64,000 nucleotides of DNA from Agrobacterium tumefaciens (GCF_017726655.1 NZ_CP072309.1:1670501-1734500), one strand, 5' to 3'; positions 1 to 9,691 are shown, numbered from the stretch's first letter. Made by a program: numbers and translations. Notes: generated by a model not told the origin, from the letters alone.

Positions 1-1
1 G

Positions 2-1261
2 TTTCAGGAATTCAGCCTGATCCCCTATCTCAACGCCGTCGAAAACATGTTCCTTGCTCGCGAAATCCGCGGGCCGCTGCGCCTTCTGAACAAGGGCGCG
101 ATGCGCAAGCGCGCAGCAGAAATCATGAGCCGGCTGGCTGTGGATGTGCCGCTCGACGTGCCGGTGCATCGGCTATCTGTCGCCCAGCAGCAGTTCGTGG
201 AAATCGCCAAGGCGCTGTCGCTTGATGCCCGCATTCTCGTGCTCGACGAGCCGACCGCCACGCTGACGCCTTCCGAGACCGAACATCTGTTCAAGGTCAT
301 GCGTGAGTTGCGCCGTCAGGGCGTGGCAATCATCTTCATTTCGCACCACCTCGAAGAAATATTCGAGATTTGCGACCGCATCACCGTCCTGCGCGATGGC
401 GAGCTGATCGGCTCGTGCCTGACCTCGGAGGTCGATAATGACCGGCTGGTGGAGATGATGGTCGGCCGGCGCATCGAGGCCAGCTTCCCGCCCAAGCCGC
501 AGCTCGATCCTTCTGCCGCAAAGGTGATTGAAGTCGAAGAGCTGCAATTGAAAAAGGGCGGCCCTGTCTCGCGCTTTGAGCTGCGCAAGGGCGAAATTCT
601 TGGTTTTGCCGGGCTTGTCGGCTCGGGCCGTACGGAAACTGTTCTCGCCATGCTCGGGGCGCATTCAGCCTCGCGTCGCAAGATCAAGCTCGATGGTGTG
701 GAGACGCGTTTTTCCGGCCCCGATGATGCGCTGATGCGCGGCATTGGCCTGCTGCCTGAGAGCCGCAAGGAGGAGGGACTGATCACCAGCTTCTCCATCC
801 TGCAGAATATCTCGCTGAACAACTACGGCAAATACCGCAAGGCGCACTGGTTCCTCGATCTCAAGAAGGAACTGGAGTACACGACGAAAGCAATGGCGCA
901 AGTGCAGGTGAAGGCCCAAGGGCCTTATGCCCGTGTCGATACCCTGTCCGGCGGTAACCAGCAAAAGATCGTCATTGCCCGCTGGCTGAACCACGATATG
1001 CGCGTGCTGATCTTCGATGAGCCGACACGCGGCATCGATGTGGGTGCTAAGGCGGAAATCTATTCGCTAATGCGCGAATTCGCCGCCAAGGGTTACTCGA
1101 TCATCATGATCTCCTCGGAGCTGCCGGAAGTGATCGGCATGTCCGACAGGGTCTGCGTCTTCCGCTCCGGCGGCATCGTCGCCACGGTCGAGGGAGACGA
1201 CATCAATTCAGAAACAATAATGACAAACGCCACCACCGGGAGAGTTGAACATGTCGCTTGA
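2..1261 (+). CDS. Sugar ABC transporter ATP-binding protein, RbsA/MglA type (5' partial)
   Basis: The reading frame is open from the first bases of the window, so the N-terminus and first Walker A lie upstream. It begins in the Q-loop of the first nucleotide-binding domain ([23 protein letters not shown]). That domain shows the signature [15 protein letters not shown], Walker [12 protein letters not shown] and an H-loop FISHH. A second, complete domain follows with [10 protein letters not shown] in place of a canonical Walker A, the signature [15 protein letters not shown] and Walker [12 protein letters not shown]. Two tandem domains with a degenerate second P-loop are the RbsA/MglA/XylG arrangement. 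It should energise import of a monosaccharide or polyol through the permease that follows, whose start overlaps its stop. The substrate is inferred as a pentitol from the downstream enzymes. Confidence 0.93.
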   Translation, partial: FQEFSLIPYLNAVENMFLAREIRGPLRLLNKGAMRKRAAEIMSRLAVDVPLDVPVHRLSVAQQQFVEIAKALSLDARILVLDEPTATLTPSETEHLFKVMRELRRQGVAIIFISHHLEEIFEICDRITVLRDGELIGSCLTSEVDNDRLVEMMVGRRIEASFPPKPQLDPSAAKVIEVEELQLKKGGPVSRFELRKGEILGFAGLVGSGRTETVLAMLGAHSASRRKIKLDGVETRFSGPDDALMRGIGLLPESRKEEGLITSFSILQNISLNNYGKYRKAHWFLDLKKELEYTTKAMAQVQVKAQGPYARVDTLSGGNQQKIVIARWLNHDMRVLIFDEPTRGIDVGAKAEIYSLMREFAAKGYSIIMISSELPEVIGMSDRVCVFRSGGIVATVEGDDINSETIMTNATTGRVEHVA

Positions 1262-2228
1262 TGCAAACACCGGCACTGCCGCGAAAACCGGCGGTTTCAG
1301 TCTCAGTGCCATGCTGCGCTCACCGCTTGCCCTGCCGCTGGCGGGTCTGATTGTTGTATCCATCCTCATGGGGCTTGCGAGCGACAATTTCTTCAGCGTC
1401 AACAACATCATGAACGTCCTGCGGCAGGTTTCCGTCGTCGGCATTCTCGCCGTTGGCATGACCTTCGTCATCCTCACCGGCGGCATTGACCTGTCGGTCG
1501 GGGCTGTCATGGCGCTTATCGGCACGCTGTCTGCCGGCCTCATGGTGAACACTGGCCTCTCGCCCGCAATTGCGCTGCCGGCCGGCCTGTTCATCGGTCT
1601 GGGCATCGGCATTTTTAACGGGGCGCTTGTCGCCTGGGGCAAGATGCCGGCGATCATTGTCACGCTCGCCACCATGGGCATGGCGCGTGGCCTCGGCCTC
1701 ATCTATTCCGGCGGCTACCCCGTCAGCGGCATTCCGAGCTGGATTTCCTGGTTCGGTGTCGGCCGTATCGGTGTGGTTCCCGTCCCTGTCGTCATCATGG
1801 TGGTGATCTACGGCATTGCCTGGGTACTATTGCAGCGGACCGCATTCGGCCGCCACGTCTATGCCCTCGGCGGAAACGAGTTGGCGGCCCGACTTTCTGG
1901 CGTGAAGACCCAGCGCGTCAAGCTTGCCGTCTATGGCATCTCCGGCGTCACGGCAGCTTTCGCCGCGCTGATCCTCACCGGTCGCCTTATGAGTGGCCAG
2001 CCCAATGCAGGCGTCGGCTTCGAACTGGATGCAATCGCGGCCGTCGTTCTTGGCGGCACGGCGATTGCCGGCGGCAGAGGTCTCATTCTCGGCACGCTCA
2101 TCGGCGCGGTGCTGCTGGGCATTTTGAACAACGGCCTCAACCTGATGGGCATCAACCCCTATCTGCAGGATGTCATCAAGGGCGGCATCATCCTGCTGGC
2201 CATCTATATCGGGCGCGAATGGCGCTGA
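1251..2228 (+). CDS. Sugar ABC transporter permease, RbsC type
   Basis: This is a 325-residue hydrophobic protein of the RbsC/BPD_transp_2 family, with about eight to ten membrane segments. It carries the family stretch [20 protein letters not shown] near residue 70 and [20 protein letters not shown] near residue 125. The ATG at 1251 is preferred because GGGAGAG lies seven bases upstream; a TTG at 1245 is also in frame. The start overlaps the end of the ATP-binding gene by 11 bases, so the two are translationally coupled. It forms the membrane channel of the inferred pentitol importer. The periplasmic binding protein is not in the window and is presumably upstream. Confidence 0.92.
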   Translation: MSLDANTGTAAKTGGFSLSAMLRSPLALPLAGLIVVSILMGLASDNFFSVNNIMNVLRQVSVVGILAVGMTFVILTGGIDLSVGAVMALIGTLSAGLMVNTGLSPAIALPAGLFIGLGIGIFNGALVAWGKMPAIIVTLATMGMARGLGLIYSGGYPVSGIPSWISWFGVGRIGVVPVPVVIMVVIYGIAWVLLQRTAFGRHVYALGGNELAARLSGVKTQRVKLAVYGISGVTAAFAALILTGRLMSGQPNAGVGFELDAIAAVVLGGTAIAGGRGLILGTLIGAVLLGILNNGLNLMGINPYLQDVIKGGIILLAIYIGREWR

Positions 2229-2267
2229 GCCGGCCCGGAAACATCTTCATAAACGCAGGAGAATTAC

Positions 2268-2999
2268 ATGTCTGAATCGCTGCAAGGCAAGATTGCGGTC
2301 ATCACTGGCGCCGCATCCGGCATCGGGCTTGCCACCACAGAAGCGCTCTTGGAACAGGGTGCGACCGTGGTCATGGTCGACTGGAACGAGAAGGCCCTGA
2401 ATGATCTGGTCGCCAAGCTCGGCGACCGCGCCATCCCGCAGGTCACCAATCTGCTCGATGCCGACAGCTGCAACGCGATGATCCCTGAGATCCTCAAGAA
2501 GGTCGATCATATCGACATTCTCTATTGCAACGCCGGCACCTATATTGGCGGCGATCTCACCGAAACGACCCCTGAAGCCATCGATAAGATGCTCAATCTC
2601 AACGTCAACGCCGTCATGAAGAATGTTCATGCCGTCGTGCCGCATATGTCCGAGCGCAAGACCGGCGATATCATCGTCACCTGCTCGATTGCCGGCCACT
2701 TCCCGACCTATTGGGAGCCGGTTTACTCCGGCTCGAAATGGGCGATCACCAGCTTCGTACAGGGCATGCGTCGCCAGATGATCCCCCACGGCGTGCGCGT
2801 TGCGCAGGTGTCCCCCGGCCCGGTCGTTTCCGCACTTCTTGCCGACTGGCCGGAGGAAAACCTCCGCAAGGCCAAGGAATCGGGCAGCCTCATCGATGCG
2901 AGCGAAGTGGCCGATGCCGTCGTCTACATGCTGACGCGCAAGCGCACCGTCACCATTCGCGACATGCTGGTCTTGCCGACCAACTTCGACCGCGTCTAA
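2268..2999 (+). CDS. Short-chain dehydrogenase, probable ribitol 2-dehydrogenase
   Basis: The protein is 243 residues, a classical SDR length. It has the cofactor motif TGAASGIG (13-20), NAG (88-90) and the catalytic Ser140-Tyr153-Lys157 set (YSGSK). Asp38 at the end of the second strand (MVDWN) favours NAD over NADP. The sequence resembles ribitol 2-dehydrogenase (RbtD family), which oxidises ribitol to D-ribulose. The next gene encodes an FGGY kinase of the pentulose type, which fits that product. The start has AGGAG seven bases upstream. SDR class is secure; the ribitol assignment rests on family resemblance and on the neighbours, and arabinitol or another polyol is possible. Confidence 0.82.
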   Translation: MSESLQGKIAVITGAASGIGLATTEALLEQGATVVMVDWNEKALNDLVAKLGDRAIPQVTNLLDADSCNAMIPEILKKVDHIDILYCNAGTYIGGDLTETTPEAIDKMLNLNVNAVMKNVHAVVPHMSERKTGDIIVTCSIAGHFPTYWEPVYSGSKWAITSFVQGMRRQMIPHGVRVAQVSPGPVVSALLADWPEENLRKAKESGSLIDASEVADAVVYMLTRKRTVTIRDMLVLPTNFDRV

Positions 3000-3008
3000 G
3001 ACTTCAGG

Positions 3009-3041
3009 AGCGGCGGGGAAATCGGAACCGGTCCCGCCGCT
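3009..3041 (+). other. Intra-operon hairpin
   Basis: AGCGGCGGG pairs perfectly with CCCGCCGCT across a 15-base loop, ten bases after the SDR stop and before the kinase gene. There is no T-run, so an mRNA-stabilising or attenuating stem is more likely than a full terminator. Confidence 0.5.
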
Positions 3042-3087
3042 TCAACCTAGTTAAGCACCGGATGAACCGCTCCGAGGAGTATCGTTA

Positions 3088-4698
3088 ATGGCTTCCTATC
3101 TTGTTGGCGTCGATGTCGGGACCGGTTCGGCGCGGGCCGGTGTCTTTGATGTCGCGGGCAAGCTTCTCGCCACCGCCAAGCGCCCGATCAGCATGCACCG
3201 CGAGGATGGCGGCATTGCCGAGCAATCGAGCGGCGAGGTCTGGCAGGCGGTTTGCGATAGCGTACGCGAAAGCGTTTCGCGCGCTGGTATTAATCCGGCG
3301 GAGGTCGCCGGCATCGGTTTTGATGCCACCTGCTCGCTCGTTGTCCGCGGGCCTGACGATGAGACGTTGCCGGTTGGCGATGCCGGTCATCCGGAGCGCG
3401 ATATCATCGTCTGGATGGACCACCGCGCCGTGGAACAGGCCGAGCGCATCAACGCCGGTGAACACGCGGTCCTTAAATATGTCGGTGGACGCATCTCTCC
3501 CGAAATGCAGACGCCGAAGCTTTTGTGGCTTCGGGAAAATCGGCCGGATATTTATTCCCGGGCTGAGCACTTCTTCGATCTTACGGATTTTCTGACATGG
3601 AAGGCGTCCGGCGCGCTTGATCGCTCTGCCTGCACTGTTACCTGCAAGTGGACCTATCTCGCCCATGAAAACCGCTGGGATTCGGAATATTTCGCCAAGA
3701 TCGGTCTTGGAGATCTGGCCGAGCAGGGCTTTCGCCGCATCGGCGAAAGCGTCGTCCATCCGGGCACGGCGCTGGGCGCTGGGCTAACCGAAGATGCCGC
3801 ACAGGCGATGGGGCTTAGAGCAGGCACCGCCGTTGCCGCGGGCCTCATCGATGCCCATGCTGGCGGTGTCGGCACAGTCGCTGCCGGTGGCGACGCTTCG
3901 AAATGCCTTGGTTATGTTTTCGGTACCTCGTCCTGCACCATGACGACCACAACTGAGCCGGCCTTTGTGCCGGGCGTGTGGGGGCCATATTATTCCGCCA
4001 TGGTTCCCGGCGCGTGGCTGAATGAGGGCGGTCAGTCCGCCGCTGGCGCCGCAATCGATTACCTGGTTCAGTTGCACCCGGCTTTTGGTGAGGCGGAGTC
4101 GCTGGCCGAGAAGGATGGCAAGGCCTTGCCGGTCTGGCTGGCCGACCGCGCCATCGGCCTTGCTGCATCTGCTTCCGCTGCAGCAAAGCTCGCAGAGGAT
4201 TTTCATGTGGTGCCGGAGTTTCTCGGCAACCGCGCGCCCTTCGCCGATCCGCATGCCCGCGCCGTCATCGCCGGTTATGGCATGGAAACGGGTGTGGATT
4301 CTCTCGTCGCGCTTTATGTGGCCGGACTTCTCGGCCTCGGCTACGGTCTTCGCCAGATCATCGAAACGCAGGCCCGCGATGGAGCGCCGGTGGAAACCAT
4401 CAGTGTTAGCGGCGGCGCAGGTGCCCACCCGCTTGCCCGGCAGTTGCTGGCCGATGCGACGGGTTTCCCGGTCGAACTCATCGAATGCGAGGAGCCCGTA
4501 CTTCTCGGCTCGGCCATGTTGGGTGCCGTCGCCGCCGGAACCTATCCGGACCTGATGGCAGCGATGCCCGCAATGTCGCGGATCGCCAGCTGTGCGGCTC
4601 CCGATCCCGCTTTCCAGAAGGTTCATCAGGCACGCTACGACGCATTTCTATCGCTTCAGAATGCGGCGCGCGCCATTCGCGCCGCCAGCCATGCCTGA
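3088..4698 (+). CDS. FGGY-family pentulose kinase, probable D-ribulokinase
   Basis: This is a 536-residue FGGY carbohydrate kinase. The N-terminus GVDVGTGSARAGVFD holds the phosphate-1 loop with its DxGT core. The C-terminal half has VSGGAGAHPLARQLLADATG, the adenosine-binding GG region. Its length and the stretch VWMDHRAVEQAERIN fit the D-ribulokinase-like group (TIGR01315-type) better than glycerol kinase or xylulokinase. The expected reaction is D-ribulose plus ATP giving D-ribulose 5-phosphate, which enters the pentose phosphate pathway. GAGGAG lies nine bases upstream of the ATG. It follows the ribitol-dehydrogenase-like SDR by 88 bases. L-ribulose or another pentulose cannot be excluded from sequence alone. 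Confidence 0.85.
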   Translation: MASYLVGVDVGTGSARAGVFDVAGKLLATAKRPISMHREDGGIAEQSSGEVWQAVCDSVRESVSRAGINPAEVAGIGFDATCSLVVRGPDDETLPVGDAGHPERDIIVWMDHRAVEQAERINAGEHAVLKYVGGRISPEMQTPKLLWLRENRPDIYSRAEHFFDLTDFLTWKASGALDRSACTVTCKWTYLAHENRWDSEYFAKIGLGDLAEQGFRRIGESVVHPGTALGAGLTEDAAQAMGLRAGTAVAAGLIDAHAGGVGTVAAGGDASKCLGYVFGTSSCTMTTTTEPAFVPGVWGPYYSAMVPGAWLNEGGQSAAGAAIDYLVQLHPAFGEAESLAEKDGKALPVWLADRAIGLAASASAAAKLAEDFHVVPEFLGNRAPFADPHARAVIAGYGMETGVDSLVALYVAGLLGLGYGLRQIIETQARDGAPVETISVSGGAGAHPLARQLLADATGFPVELIECEEPVLLGSAMLGAVAAGTYPDLMAAMPAMSRIASCAAPDPAFQKVHQARYDAFLSLQNAARAIRAASHA

Positions 4699-4755
4699 AC
4701 CGCGTCACACGCTTAGATCATCCGGCCGTGTAGGTCGCCAAACAACGAGGATTTC

Positions 4756-5481
4756 ATGCAGTTTTCCGGAAAGTCCGTGATCATTACCGGTGCAGGCAAA
4801 GGCATCGGCCGCGCCTGCGCACAGCTGATGGCCGCTCGCGGCGCAGAGGTCGTGGCGATCAGCCGCACGCAGTCCGATCTCGATAGCCTGAGAAGCGAAA
4901 TCGGAGGACGTTCGATCCGCGCCGATCTTGCCGACGTTAAGGCTACCCGCGCTGCCATGGCCGAAGCCGGCACCTGCGATTTTCTGATCAACAGCGCCGG
5001 CATCAACGTGCTGGAGAGCGTGCTGGATATGAGCGACGCAGGCTACGAGGCTGTGCTTGGCATCAATCTGCGCGCTGCCATCATCACGTGTCAGGAATTT
5101 GCCCGCGCCCGCGTCGCGAAGGGCGGGGGCGGTGCTATCGTCAACATTACCTCGATTGCCGGCCATCGCGGTTTTCAGGATCACCTTTGCTATGCGGCCT
5201 CAAAGGCCGGGCTTGAGGGTGCGACCCGCGTGCTTGCCAAGGAACTCGGCCCGCATGGCATCCGTGTCAACGCTGTCGCCCCGACCATCACGCTTACCGA
5301 ACTCGCCGCCGAAGCGTGGAACGATCCCGTCAAGAGCCAGCCGATGATGGTGCGTCATCCTCTCAACCGCTTTGCGGAGGCGGAAGAGGTGGCGGAAAGC
5401 ATCGCGATGCTGCTCTCCGATGACAGCAAGATGGTTACTGGCGCCGTGCTGCCGATAGATGGCGGCTTTCTCGCCGTCTGA
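4756..5481 (+). CDS. Short-chain dehydrogenase resembling L-xylulose/dicarbonyl reductase
   Basis: The protein is 241 residues with TGAGKGIG (11-18), Ser133, and Tyr146-Ala-Ala-Ser-Lys150. The opening FSGKSVIITGAGKGIGRA and the stretch SRTQSDLDSL strongly recall the mammalian L-xylulose reductase (DCXR) subgroup, in which Arg37 and Thr38 bind the NADP phosphate. It is the last gene of the cluster, 57 bases after the kinase. It could interconvert xylitol or arabinitol with the matching pentulose, giving the operon a second entry point. SDR assignment is firm; substrate is inferred. Confidence 0.83.
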   Translation: MQFSGKSVIITGAGKGIGRACAQLMAARGAEVVAISRTQSDLDSLRSEIGGRSIRADLADVKATRAAMAEAGTCDFLINSAGINVLESVLDMSDAGYEAVLGINLRAAIITCQEFARARVAKGGGGAIVNITSIAGHRGFQDHLCYAASKAGLEGATRVLAKELGPHGIRVNAVAPTITLTELAAEAWNDPVKSQPMMVRHPLNRFAEAEEVAESIAMLLSDDSKMVTGAVLPIDGGFLAV

Positions 5482-5528
5482 TCTGCGGTCCGGTCGCTTA
5501 AACATTCTTGCTTATTTCGACACTTCGG

Positions 5529-5560
5529 TGCGCGGCGTGCGGAAGCACCGCCGCGCATTT
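5529..5560. terminator. Hairpin between convergent pentitol operon and proP-like gene
   Basis: TGCGCGGCGTGC pairs with GCACCGCCGCGCA around a GGAA tetraloop, with one bulged C, and is followed by TTT on the plus strand. It lies in the 133-base gap between two convergent genes, so it may end transcription from both sides. Confidence 0.6.
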
Positions 5561-5614
5561 CGCTTGTGAAACACAGAGACATCTGGTCTGAAACCAGGCC
5601 AGTAGGTGCGCGGC

Positions 5615-7135
5615 TCAGGTCAGATCCGGGTGCCGGCCGACGAGTTGATCTCGTTTGGCCTGCAAGATCGATTTCTGCTCCTCCAGCCTCTCAAGTTCTT
5701 CATCAATCTCTTCCACGCTCTTTTCAATGTGCAGATATTGCTCCGCCAGAAGCGATTTCGCTTCCTTGCGGTTGGAGGCGTTGGGCGTATCACCGTAGAG
5801 AGGCCGATTGGCCGTTTCCTTGAGGAAGAAGGTCGTTGCGATACCGAAGACGGCGGCGACCATCAGGTAATAAGCCGGCATGTAGATGTTCTCGGTCGCT
5901 TCCACCAGCCACGCAGTGATGGTGGGGGTGAGGCCTGCCACGATGATCGAGATGTTGAACGAGATTGCCAGTGCGCTGTACCGGATACGGGCCGGGAAGA
6001 GGGCAGGCAAGGTGGAAGCCATGATGCCGATCAGGCAGTTCAGCGCAACCGCGAGAATAAGCAGGCCGAAGAAGATCCGGACCACTTGTCCGCTGGCGAT
6101 CAGATGGAAAGCCGGCAGGGAGAGGAACAGGATTGCTGTGCTGCCGACGGCGAGAAACGGCTTTCGTCCAATCCGGTCACTTAAAAGACCAATGGCAGGC
6201 TGCACGAAAAGCATACCGACCATGACAGCGATGATGATGAGGACGCCGTGATCTTCGCTGTAGTTCAGCGTCTTCGACAGATAAGTCGGCATATAGGTAA
6301 GCAGCATGTAATAGGTCACGTTGGTCACGAGAACCATTCCGATGCAGATGGCGAGGGACCGCGTATGCTTGCTGGCGATTTCCCTGATTGGAACCATCGG
6401 CCGCTCTTTCAACGCCTGGCGATCCTCTTCTTCAGCGCGTTGAAGGCGCTCGGTGAAGGCAGGCGTTTCCTCCGCCGCGTGGCGCAGGTAAAGGCCGATT
6501 AATCCGAGTGGTGCGGCCAGGAAGAAGGGAATACGCCAACCCCAGTCGAGGAACGTTGCCTCTCCCAACGAGGCACTCAGCAAAACGACAAAGCCCGCGC
6601 CCAGGACGAAACCGGCGATAGATCCGAAATCCAGCCAGCTGCCTAGGAAACCTCGTTTACGGTCGGGTGCATATTCTGCAACAAAAATGGCGGCACCGGT
6701 ATATTCGCCGCCGACCGAAAAGCCCTGTGCGAGCTTGCAAAGCAGCAGCAGGATGGGCGCCCATATGCCAATCGTTGCATAGCCGGGAATGAGGCCAATG
6801 CAAAAGGTGCTGGCCGCCATGATGATGATGGTGAGGGAGAGTACCTTTTGACGCCCGAACTTGTCGCCCATCGCGCCAAAGAAAACGCCACCAAGCGGAC
6901 GAATGAGAAATGGAACCGAAAAAGTAGCCAGTGCCGCAACGGTTTGTACAGCTGGAGCTGCCTCGGGAAAAAAGACTTTGCCCACGGCATAGGCGACGAA
7001 GCCATAGACGCCGAAATCAAACCATTCCATGGCGTTGCCGAGCGCCGCCGCCGTCACGGCCTTCTTAACCTTCTGGTCGTCGATCACAGTCACGTCATCG
7101 ATGCTGAGCGGCGTCGCCTGTATCTCATCGTTCAA
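5615..7135 (-). CDS. proP: MFS proline/betaine symporter, ProP type
   Basis: This 506-residue protein belongs to the metabolite:H+ symporter branch of the major facilitator superfamily, with about twelve membrane segments. Motifs include GNAMEWFDFGVYGF near residue 35, RPLGGVFFGAMGDKFGRQKVL (the loop 2-3 signature) near 82, and LLSDRIGRKPFLA in the second half. Residues from about 462 to 500 are charged and heptad-like (YLHIEKSVEEIDEELERLE), a predicted coiled coil. E. coli ProP has the same C-terminal coiled coil, which tunes its osmotic activation. That tail separates it from related citrate, shikimate and ketoglutarate carriers. It probably imports proline, betaine or ectoine under osmotic stress. 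The gene stands alone and converges on the pentitol operon. Confidence 0.85.
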   Translation of the reverse strand: MNDEIQATPLSIDDVTVIDDQKVKKAVTAAALGNAMEWFDFGVYGFVAYAVGKVFFPEAAPAVQTVAALATFSVPFLIRPLGGVFFGAMGDKFGRQKVLSLTIIIMAASTFCIGLIPGYATIGIWAPILLLLCKLAQGFSVGGEYTGAAIFVAEYAPDRKRGFLGSWLDFGSIAGFVLGAGFVVLLSASLGEATFLDWGWRIPFFLAAPLGLIGLYLRHAAEETPAFTERLQRAEEEDRQALKERPMVPIREIASKHTRSLAICIGMVLVTNVTYYMLLTYMPTYLSKTLNYSEDHGVLIIIAVMVGMLFVQPAIGLLSDRIGRKPFLAVGSTAILFLSLPAFHLIASGQVVRIFFGLLILAVALNCLIGIMASTLPALFPARIRYSALAISFNISIIVAGLTPTITAWLVEATENIYMPAYYLMVAAVFGIATTFFLKETANRPLYGDTPNASNRKEAKSLLAEQYLHIEKSVEEIDEELERLEEQKSILQAKRDQLVGRHPDLT

Positions 7136-7251
7136 TTGTCGTCCCCTTCAATTGCCCGCGACCAAATATCGCGCGTCTTAAAAATGCCTGATCGGCCCAA
7201 CGGTTCCATTTGAGCGGCGCGCGATCTTTGAACAAGGGGAAAGCTCCCAAC

Positions 7252-7280
7252 GCAAAAACGCCCGGCTTGGCCGGGCGTTT
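7252..7280 (-). terminator. Rho-independent terminator after PRC-barrel gene
   Basis: An 11-bp perfect stem (AAACGCCCGGC with GCCGGGCGTTT) closes a 3-base loop. On the minus strand it runs into TTTTTGCG. It sits 22 bases past the stop of the PRC-barrel gene and before the ProP-like gene. Confidence 0.8.
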
Positions 7281-7301
7281 AAGGATGGGGTTAAATCGAA
7301 C

Positions 7302-7598
7302 TCAGTGATGATGCTCTGGCATCTCTTTCAGCTGATCCTTCGTCCAGGATGTAACGGCGTGTACATCACCGTCTTCATCACGCATGAAGTCGAGATCGCT
7401 GAGGGGAACGGCAACTGGCTTTGCGCCGATGCCAAGGAATCCGCCGACGTCGATGATTGCGGTGCTGCTCGCACCAGCGCCGTGGACGTGGTCGACTTTA
7501 CCGACCTTATGGTCATCTGCGCCATAAACGGTAGCGCCCTCGAGCACCGAAGGCGTCAGTTCGGTTTCCGCAAGGCGGACATGATTGCTGTGGTCCAT
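7302..7598 (-). CDS. PRC-barrel domain protein
   Basis: The 98-residue protein has a single PRC-barrel-like fold: LEGATVYGADDHKVGKVDHV at residues 19-38, then a beta-rich stretch AIIDVGGFLGIGAKPVAVP. It ends in a histidine-rich tail (EHHH). Small soluble PRC-barrel proteins are common in rhizobia and often stress-linked, but their molecular role is generally unknown. AGGAGGAAGAACC lies directly upstream of the ATG, a strong ribosome site. It is monocistronic, with its own terminator. The fold is well supported; no function is claimed. Confidence 0.8.
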   Translation of the reverse strand: MDHSNHVRLAETELTPSVLEGATVYGADDHKVGKVDHVHGAGASSTAIIDVGGFLGIGAKPVAVPLSDLDFMRDEDGDVHAVTSWTKDQLKEMPEHHH

Positions 7599-7729
7599 GG
7601 TTCTTCCTCCTGTCTTGGTTCACGAAAAATAAACTCATGCGCGGAAAAACCGTTCCATCGTTTTTGCGATGCTGCACAGGTGCACGTCGCAATTTACTGC
7701 TGGCGTGAGAAAGGCGGCATACACGGGGT

Positions 7730-9691
7730 TCACTGCCCGGTCCGGCTGAGGCCACCTTGCGTGGCAGCCTGTACCGACAGAAATTCCACTACATCCCGCT
7801 CTTTAAGTGGCGGCGCGAAAATGTAGCCCTGTACCAGCGTGGCGCCGAGGCTTTCGAGTGTTGCCAGTTCGGCGGGTGTTTCCACCCCTTCGACCACGCA
7901 TTCCAGCTCCATGTCCCGGCTGAGGGCGAGAAGCGATTTCACGATTTTGTAGCTGGCTGGTTTTTCATGCAGGTCGGTTACGAAGCTCCGGTCAATCTTG
8001 ATTTTGGTGAGCGGTAACGCGTGCAGCCGGGTGAGGCTCGAGTAGCCGGTGCCGAAATCATCGAGTGAGATACCGCAGCCGAGCCGCCGCAGCATTTCGA
8101 CCGACTGTTTGACCTGTTCGAAATCATGGGCAAAAGCTGTCTCGGTAATTTCGAGATCAAGACGGCGGGCATCGAATCCGCTGTTTTCGATGATGCCGAT
8201 CAGAGAGAGCACGCCTTCGCAGGCATTGAGGTCCTGGGCCGAAAGGTTGAACGAAAGCCGCACCGACGGCGGCCATTGTGACGCCGAAGCGAGCGCCCTC
8301 TTCAAAAGCGGCCGCGTCAGCGAACTGACGATACCCGCGCGTTCCGCTATGGCGAAGAATTGGGAAGGTGGCACCTGTCCAAGAACGGGACTACTCCATC
8401 GTGCCAGCGCTTCAAAACACGCCGTTGTTCCGTCGCGTATGTCGACCACAGGCTGGAAGACAACCGATAGCTCTTTTTCAATCTCCGTCTGTTTGAGCAG
8501 GTGTACGATGCGGGCTTCGATGTTGATCTGCTTCTCGTGTTCGGCGTCGAACAGAACGGCGTCCCCACGCCGGGTCCTCTTGGCATGATAAAGCGCGTAA
8601 TCCGCCCGGTCGAAAAGCTCCTCGAGTGTCGAGGCGAGATGGGGAAACACGGCAATGCCCATGGATGCGGAAACATGAACCGTGCCCTCCGCCATATGGT
8701 AGGGCGCCCTTAATCGCTCGGAGATCGCATTGGCATTGGCCACGAGCTGCGCGTCGTCAGGAATGACCGGAGCGATGATGGCAAATTCGTCGCCGCCCAG
8801 TCGAAAAGCCTTGCTTGCTTTCAGGCTTTCGCTGAGGCGCTTGCTGACATTTATCAATAACCTGTCGCCCACCGAGTGGCCGTGGAGGTCGTTCACCGGC
8901 TTGAAACCGTCCAGATCGATAACGCCCAAAGCCAGCCGTGTGCCATTGGCTTTCGCCTTGTCAAGCTCCGCTTCCAGATGCGCAAAAAAAGCGCGACGGT
9001 TGGGCAGTTCGGTCAGGCTGTCCCTGTTGGCAAGCAGCAGGTTCTCGTTGCTGAGTGCCTCGGTGCGCTTCTGCGAAATGACCATGTTCTCGAAATTGCG
9101 GTAATTTGTGAGCAGGATCGACATCATGCCGGTGCATACCAGCAACATATTGATGGCAATGGCGACGAAGGTTGGTTGCTTTGAGGCCAGGAAGAAGGCG
9201 ATGAAGGCACCGTTGACGATGACTGTCACCATAAATGCGGCCGAGCGGACATACATCAGACAGAAGATGCACGATATGACGGTGATCGCCATGTAGAAGG
9301 CAACATGGGAACGCGTATAGGCATCGCCATAGGGCACCAGCAAAAAGGACCAGATCGTAAATGCGATGGCGATACCGCCAGCCAGTCGATTTGTCCGCCT
9401 TAATATGGCATGAGCAACCTCAGCCGATGGCTCAATGCCCCGCGTTCTCCACCAGAAGGCTATCCTGAGCGTGCAGCCAAGCGTGAATAGAGCCGGAACG
9501 CCGACGGTCAGCCAAAGCGGTGCAAACCGAATATGCGTCGCGGCCAACGCCCATGTGCTGGAAAGCAGGATGAAATACATCATCGGCATCTGTCGTGTGA
9601 AAGCTTGGTGTTGTGCTTTCAGCAGATCAGGGTTGTCGGACCGCACGGACATGAAGTCCCGCAGTTTTTGCAAGGCAGTGGGTATCGTCAT
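7730..9691 (-). CDS. Membrane GGDEF-EAL cyclic-di-GMP protein
   Basis: This is a 653-residue protein. Residues 35-195 contain about six hydrophobic segments forming a membrane sensor region. A diguanylate cyclase domain follows (about 215-380) with an intact GGDEF at 299-303. A phosphodiesterase domain (about 395-640) has EAL at 427-429, DDFGTGYSS at 544-552, KIKID at 563-567 and EGVET at 601-605. Both active sites look complete, so it could make and break cyclic-di-GMP. The inhibitory RxxD site expected just before GGDEF is absent (LKAS there), so product inhibition is unlikely. Its start overlaps a small upstream ORF by 65 bases. GAAGAG precedes the ATG. Confidence 0.93.
   Translation of the reverse strand: MTIPTALQKLRDFMSVRSDNPDLLKAQHQAFTRQMPMMYFILLSSTWALAATHIRFAPLWLTVGVPALFTLGCTLRIAFWWRTRGIEPSAEVAHAILRRTNRLAGGIAIAFTIWSFLLVPYGDAYTRSHVAFYMAITVISCIFCLMYVRSAAFMVTVIVNGAFIAFFLASKQPTFVAIAINMLLVCTGMMSILLTNYRNFENMVISQKRTEALSNENLLLANRDSLTELPNRRAFFAHLEAELDKAKANGTRLALGVIDLDGFKPVNDLHGHSVGDRLLINVSKRLSESLKASKAFRLGGDEFAIIAPVIPDDAQLVANANAISERLRAPYHMAEGTVHVSASMGIAVFPHLASTLEELFDRADYALYHAKRTRRGDAVLFDAEHEKQINIEARIVHLLKQTEIEKELSVVFQPVVDIRDGTTACFEALARWSSPVLGQVPPSQFFAIAERAGIVSSLTRPLLKRALASASQWPPSVRLSFNLSAQDLNACEGVLSLIGIIENSGFDARRLDLEITETAFAHDFEQVKQSVEMLRRLGCGISLDDFGTGYSSLTRLHALPLTKIKIDRSFVTDLHEKPASYKIVKSLLALSRDMELECVVEGVETPAELATLESLGATLVQGYIFAPPLKERDVVEFLSVQAATQGGLSRTGQ

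Noticed and set aside
7730..9691. Identity of the GGDEF-EAL protein with Agrobacterium DcpA
   Set aside because: DcpA is encoded beside the pterin-binding partner gene pruR. No such gene is next to this one, so the name was not applied.
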